Source: Xestospongia muta
Lineage: Eukaryota; Porifera; Demospongiae; Haplosclerida; Petrosiidae
Direction: 5' to 3'
Length of the DNA: 64,000 nucleotides
Assembly: GCA_963693285.1 (NCBI GenBank)
Contig: OY848922.1
Span: 7,490,923-7,554,922, forward strand
Shown: one piece after another, positions 59,725-64,000 of the stretch
How positions within the stretch are numbered: the stretch's first letter is position 1
Layout of the letters: each line of letters opens with the position of its first letter
Position numbers and translations under genes: made by a program
Notes under the pieces: generated by a model
Told to the model about the DNA's origin: nothing
Seen by the model: only the letters and a program-made list of their open reading frames with translations
Database searches by the model: none

Positions 59725-59893
59725 AAATGTCATTTTAATAACTAATTTGTACTTTACATGGATGGTTTATTATGGAATCTATATAGAATTTCTCTGAATT
59801 ACTCATTGTATAATTTGTTGACGTGTAAAGATACAAAATACCAATAAATTAAATAGTGAGTAATTCATAACAAATTTTATATTACATAGTAAC
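59725..59893. repeat. MITE-1, right end truncated
   Basis: Left end and centre ('CATTTTAATAACTAATTTGT' to 'GAGTAATTCATAACAAATTT'), broken into the C4 5' flank at about 59893. Confidence 0.65.
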
Positions 59894-60419
59894 ACACTTT
59901 GTCTGGCCTGTCACATAGTTATTGTCATTAACCAAATATATATAGCAATCAGAGAATATTGTGTCACTATAATATAGTGTTATAATCATAATCAGAAGCA
60001 GTCAGATGTGATACAAAAATTATATGACAACCAGCGTGAGGTTATATGACTAATTTTACTGAATATACTGTTAAACTTAAGTTACTTTTAACCAACAGAT
60101 TTTTAGGATGGATTTGTAGATAAACCTGTCATGCTGCTATGGTACTCTTAATATATATAATGTATTAATAACTGTTGCCCAGTCTTGCATGACTTCTTTA
60201 TTTTTTAGATGATCGACTTTTATGCCTATAAACAACTATAATTATGAATAAGAAAACTAAGATAGTACAGAAGCTGACTATTTTTTTTCTCTTAAATATA
60301 ATATGTGTTTATGTATCAATGAAATAATGGTTCTACTGTTAATTATATCATTGTATAAATTGTCTGCTTAACATGTTTAAATTCACATTAATACCACAAT
60401 CATCGTATTTACCTGTAGT

Positions 60420-60859
60420 TATGTTAGAAAATTATTCTAAAATTCAGTATGTTCTATACAATGTCATTCCAATCAGTTATATCCATAAGTATTAGCATAT
60501 TGATATAGCTACAGGTGTTTCTATTAGACATATAAAGTTGCATATAATAATAACAAACTCCAAACTTTGAGAAAACATATATGTGCTATGATAAAGTCAT
60601 ATTTAGTCATCATGAGAGTAGTTTTCTAAAAAACTCAGTATGCTTTCTTATATACATTGGTCATGCTATACAATGTCATTCCAATCAGATATATCCATAA
60701 GTATTACTACATTGATGTGGTAGCTACAGATGTTTCTATTAGAGTTACATATAATAGTCTACAAAGTTTATATAATAACAAATTTTCTACTTTGAGAAAA
60801 CATATATGTGCTATGATGATATCATATTTAGTCGTTATGAGAGTAGGCTTCCTTATAAA
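60420..60859 (+). promoter_or_regulatory. duplicated promoter region of C4-type gene at 60.9 kb
   Basis: Two tandem copies of the promoter block (about 60445-60625 and 60668-60859), each with 'CAATGTCATTCCAATCAG', 'GAGAAAACATATATGTGCTA' and the dyad. Only the second has TATAAA (60854-60859), 63 bp before the ATG. The first lost it ('GAGTAGTTTTCTAAAAAACT'). Confidence 0.75.
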
Positions 60860-60921
60860 AAGAGCTCTTTCTTCTCATCTCCAGCAGTTTTACTGTTAAG
60901 AAACTCTTCTCCAGCAATAAA

Positions 60922-61873
60922 ATGAAGGCTATCCTGTTTCTTTCATTTTTTATTTTTTTGGTGGATGTGACATTTAGCACTCCATCTGGTATATAATATT
61001 TCTATTGTCATAATTATCTACTTTTGTGTCATTTTTGCAGAAACTGCAGAAAATATAGAAACTGCATTCCAAACTGTTGATGATGGTGACACAAAGAGCT
61101 CAGGTATGTGTAAAAATTAGTAAAAATTATACTTTATTATTTGAATCTAATAGATATTGCAAACGAATTGAATACTGATAATGGTATGTTTATATAACAA
61201 TCTAGATAATTTAACATTATTGCTTTCCTTTGCAGAAATAGAAAAGAATGAAGAAACTGCTAATGAGCAAGATGTTCACATAAAACTCACACCTGGAAAA
61301 GATATTATACTCACAATCTCTCCTGATGGTACTGGTGGTGGTGTTACTTATACAAGATGGGGCAAGAGGACATGTCGACGTGGAACTGAGCGTATTTATG
61401 AAGGTTATGTTGGTGCTGGTTGGTATCATCAAAAGGGAAATGGAGCCAACTATCTTTGCCTACCAAAGGATCCTCAGTATTTAAGTACTGTTAAACCCAC
61501 TTGGCAGTCTTACTTATATGGAGCTGAATACGAAACTAACAACAGGATATTCGGAAAAACTACACAGAACTACAATGTTCCTTGTGCAGTTTGCCACGTT
61601 CCTAGGAAATCCAGTAAACTTATGATACCAGCTAAAGTATCTTGTCCTAAGTCATGGACTCGAGAGTACTATGGATACTTGATGACAGAACACTATAGTC
61701 ACTACGCCAACAAGCAATACGAATGCGTCGATTATTATCCTGACATTATAGGAAGTTCAAAAAATACAAATGGTGCTCTGTTCTATTTCGTAGAGACAGC
61801 TTGCGGCCATGGCCTTCCATGTGGTCCCTACATTGCTAGGAGAGCTGTTACTTGTGCAGTATGCACTAAGTGA
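60922..61873 (+). CDS. secreted C4-type protein
   Basis: Exons 60922-60988, 61041-61103, 61154-61183 and 61236-61873, 265 residues, phase-1 introns. The signal peptide is 'MKAILFLSFFIFLVDVTFS' and exon 2 the short 63-nt form. A six-base deletion shortens the Gly-rich entry to the domain ('SPDGTGGGVTYTRWGKRTC'), keeping the frame. All ten cysteines are present. Distinctive residues are 'CRRGTERIYEGYVGAGWYH', 'VKPTWQ' and 'ACGHGLPCGPYIARR'. Downstream context is that of the 33.7-kb gene. Frame clean. Confidence 0.85.
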
Positions 61874-62399
61874 TCAACCTCTGAACTCAAACTGAATTTT
61901 GGACAATATCAATCTACTTTTTAATTAGTGATAAAAATGTCATATTTTAGGCTTCTTTTTTCATAATGTTATGTTTTTTTTGCTAGTAGTGTAGGATCAC
62001 CTTTTGACAAAAGATTTTTTAAAGTCATTGTTAACCTTGTCATTGATTTTAAATTCTTTTATAATAATTTCAATACAATGAAAACAATGATGATAATGAT
62101 GTATATGAATATAGCACATCAAATAATATGTATATTAATAGTCTCATACTCAAGTGTTCCTTCACTGAATATCTAGGTATGAGGCTATAGTATAGTAGGT
62201 ACATGCAATGACAGTCAGAATAAAGTTTAATGAATTTAATCATATTTAATAATATGTACTATAGTGGTGTTCAGTGTTAAAATAGTTTTAACTCTCTATG
62301 TACGACACATGACTACAAAATATATTGGCAATTAAATTATTACACCTTGTTATTAACTACTATGGAATGATAGTTATGTCCATTTACAAATGACTTCTG

Positions 62400-62826
62400 A
62401 TAGCAGACATACACGTGTACCTGGTCCTTACAAATGTCCTAATATAAATTTTATAGTAACAGCCATCACATTATTGTTGATTGTACCAACAGACACAGTT
62501 AAGTTAAAGCAGTGACTAACACTACTAGTGCTATACCAGCTAAAGCAATTGGAATGATAAGACCTATGTAGTCATTAGTACATTGTCCACATTGATTGAA
62601 ACCTAACATGAGACTGAGTCCTTCAACACATTGTCCACAGAGTAGTCCAGAATGAACATGAAGACACAGTGGATGAGGTAAGGTGATTTTAAAATGAACT
62701 GTTCCATCATTGCAGTAATCAAATGGACAGTTTGAATAAAGAATAAGACAGTCTGAGTCATTTTGTTAACTAATCCACATATCACCATCTCTAGTTATAA
62801 TTTGAGAGTTAATATCACAAGTTATT
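62400..62826 (-). pseudogene. beta-helix membrane protein fragment, third copy
   Basis: Minus strand, 'SQIITRDGDMWIS' (near 62780), the Cys-rich part ('LLCGQCVEGLSLMLGFNQCG', near 62630) and the first membrane span. Homology stops abruptly at about 62826. Confidence 0.7.
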
Positions 62827-62952
62827 ATTAGACTAGTTGATTATTGAAAAAATACTCAAATCTGATTGGTCCATTAGCGGGCAATATCTTCCATATTGAC
62901 AAAAGGTTATTGCCCTTCTCTTATCTTATCTAATCTTTCAATCTACAAGTTG
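62827..62952. other. unique junction sequence
   Basis: About 125 bp with no counterpart elsewhere in the window ('GATTGGTCCATTAGCGGGCA' inside), joining the beta-helix fragment to a C4 exon end. Probably a breakpoint filled by other sequence or a small insertion. Confidence 0.5.
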
Positions 62953-63055
62953 TTGCTTTGTTCTATTTCGTAGAAGCAGTTTGTAACCATGGCCTTCCAT
63001 GTGGTCCCTATGTTGCTAAGAGAGCTGTTACTTGTGTTGTATGCACTAAGTGATC
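62953..63055 (+). pseudogene. C4-type gene, last 3' fragment only
   Basis: Encodes 'LFYFVEAVCNHGLPCGPYVA' through 'VVCTK' and TGA (63051-63053), then the normal 3' flank to about 63230. All upstream coding is absent. Confidence 0.85.
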
Positions 63056-63239
63056 AACCTCTGAACTCAAACTGAATTTTGGACAATGAGATAATCTTAG
63101 ATTATTTTTAAAGTAGTGACAAAAATGTCATATTTTAGGCTACATTTTCTTTTTTGTCATGTTATCTTTTGTTATGCTAGTAGTGTAGGATTACCTTTGA
63201 CAAAAGATTTTACTAAGCCATTTTTTAACATTGTTATAT

Positions 63240-64000
63240 ATTAGCAGATTTTTTGAAGTTAAATATTATCAGTAAATGGAGCAAACCATGATTGAAACAT
63301 GATTATATATATGTTTAACAATTTAAAAAAGTATTGTGTGATTTAAATCAAGTCTTGATTGGTTACCATAGTGTCATCAATACAATGTGCAGTGCAATAT
63401 TGTGTTATCCACAAAGCATAACTAACGTAACTCAAACTTAAAAACAATTAACAAACCTAAAAGTAATATCTTTGTAGTTTATAACCCAATAATTGAAGCC
63501 GTCAGCAATAGATGTATATTAATTTAACAATACATTTGTAACTAGCCAATAGTCACATACAAGTAAACACTATAACTGGCTATAATCGGTATGCTCTACA
63601 AATTAAATTACTAAAGTGGTTTTGTCCAATTCAATCATGCAACAGGTTGAAATAATGCAATAATTTTGACAATACATGCGTTATGTATTCCTGCATTCAC
63701 TGTTTAACTATGATAGTCTTGTAACTTATCAAACTAGTTATATACAAGTGCTTATAGAAAACACAATCAGATGTAATACACTTAATGTACTAGCAAACAT
63801 TAACTATCTAGTATATAGCTGTAATTTTATGGAATCAAGATTTATTAAAATCTATATTATTAATGCTAACTTGTAGAGTGCTACAAACAATTGAAGTCAT
63901 TATTTTAGACAACTCATGAACTAATTATATGAGGAAATTAATATATGTATATGTACATTGTAGATCAGTTTGGCTATCCTATTCACTACTACATAACTAA
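63240..64000 (-). repeat. R1-containing arm, inverted copy of 53.9-54.7 kb
   Basis: Reverse complement of 53935-54740 (see there), running off the window end. No gene. Confidence 0.8.

Overview
The window is metazoan, AT-rich, intron-containing DNA, most plausibly from a sponge (a demosponge such as Amphimedon is an inference, not a match). The main reason is a family of secreted proteins whose C-terminal domain is the non-collagenous domain of sponge short-chain collagen C4 (spongin short-chain collagen). Introns are short (about 50-60 bp), GT-AG, and nearly everything between genes is repeat.

Layout. 1-8100: a large right-handed beta-helix / multi-membrane-span surface protein gene carrying one frameshift and one in-frame stop, in repeat-rich flanks. 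8.2-9.4 kb: two tail-to-tail exon sets of unknown proteins. 9.5-10.25 kb: an AT microsatellite held between 47-bp inverted arms. 10.4-15.1 kb (minus strand): three broken C4-type copies. 16-23.3 kb: a ~615-bp tandem array, a divergent C4-like gene split by a TIR DNA transposon, a VPS13-like N-terminal fragment and a RING-finger fragment. 25.5-43.7 kb: four C4-type genes in the same orientation (25.7, 30.2, 33.7, 42.7 kb), one promoter-to-3'UTR deletion relic (29.6 kb), and a 4.46-kb Ty3/gypsy-type LTR retrotransposon with identical LTRs at 35.9-40.4 kb. 44-64 kb: further duplications of the same modules, two more C4-type genes (52.6 and 60.9 kb) and two more copies of the split-gene/transposon locus.

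The window is built by repeated segmental duplication. One module (C4 gene + downstream hairpin + minus-strand beta-helix fragment) occurs at 29.86-32.88, 33.34-40.80 and about 60.4-62.8 kb. Another (X-box/CRE repeat + divergent C4-like gene interrupted by the transposon) occurs at about 17.8-21.5, 46.5-49.8 and 54.6-59.2 kb. Six C4-type genes look intact: each has four exons (67 / 63-81 / 30 / 638-647 nt), all introns in phase 1, a signal peptide, a short acidic linker instead of a Gly-X-Y collagen helix, and a ten-cysteine C4 domain. They share a TATA box about 60-75 bp upstream of the ATG and a conserved ATF/AP-1-like dyad.

The most unusual items are: the two-gene TIR transposon (SWIM + YqaJ nuclease + PHD on one strand, a THAP protein on the other); a dispersed repeat carrying a perfect RFX X-box beside a CRE; a C4 gene whose TATA box is broken by a 42-nt antisense piece of its own last exon; and the C4-without-collagen gene array itself.
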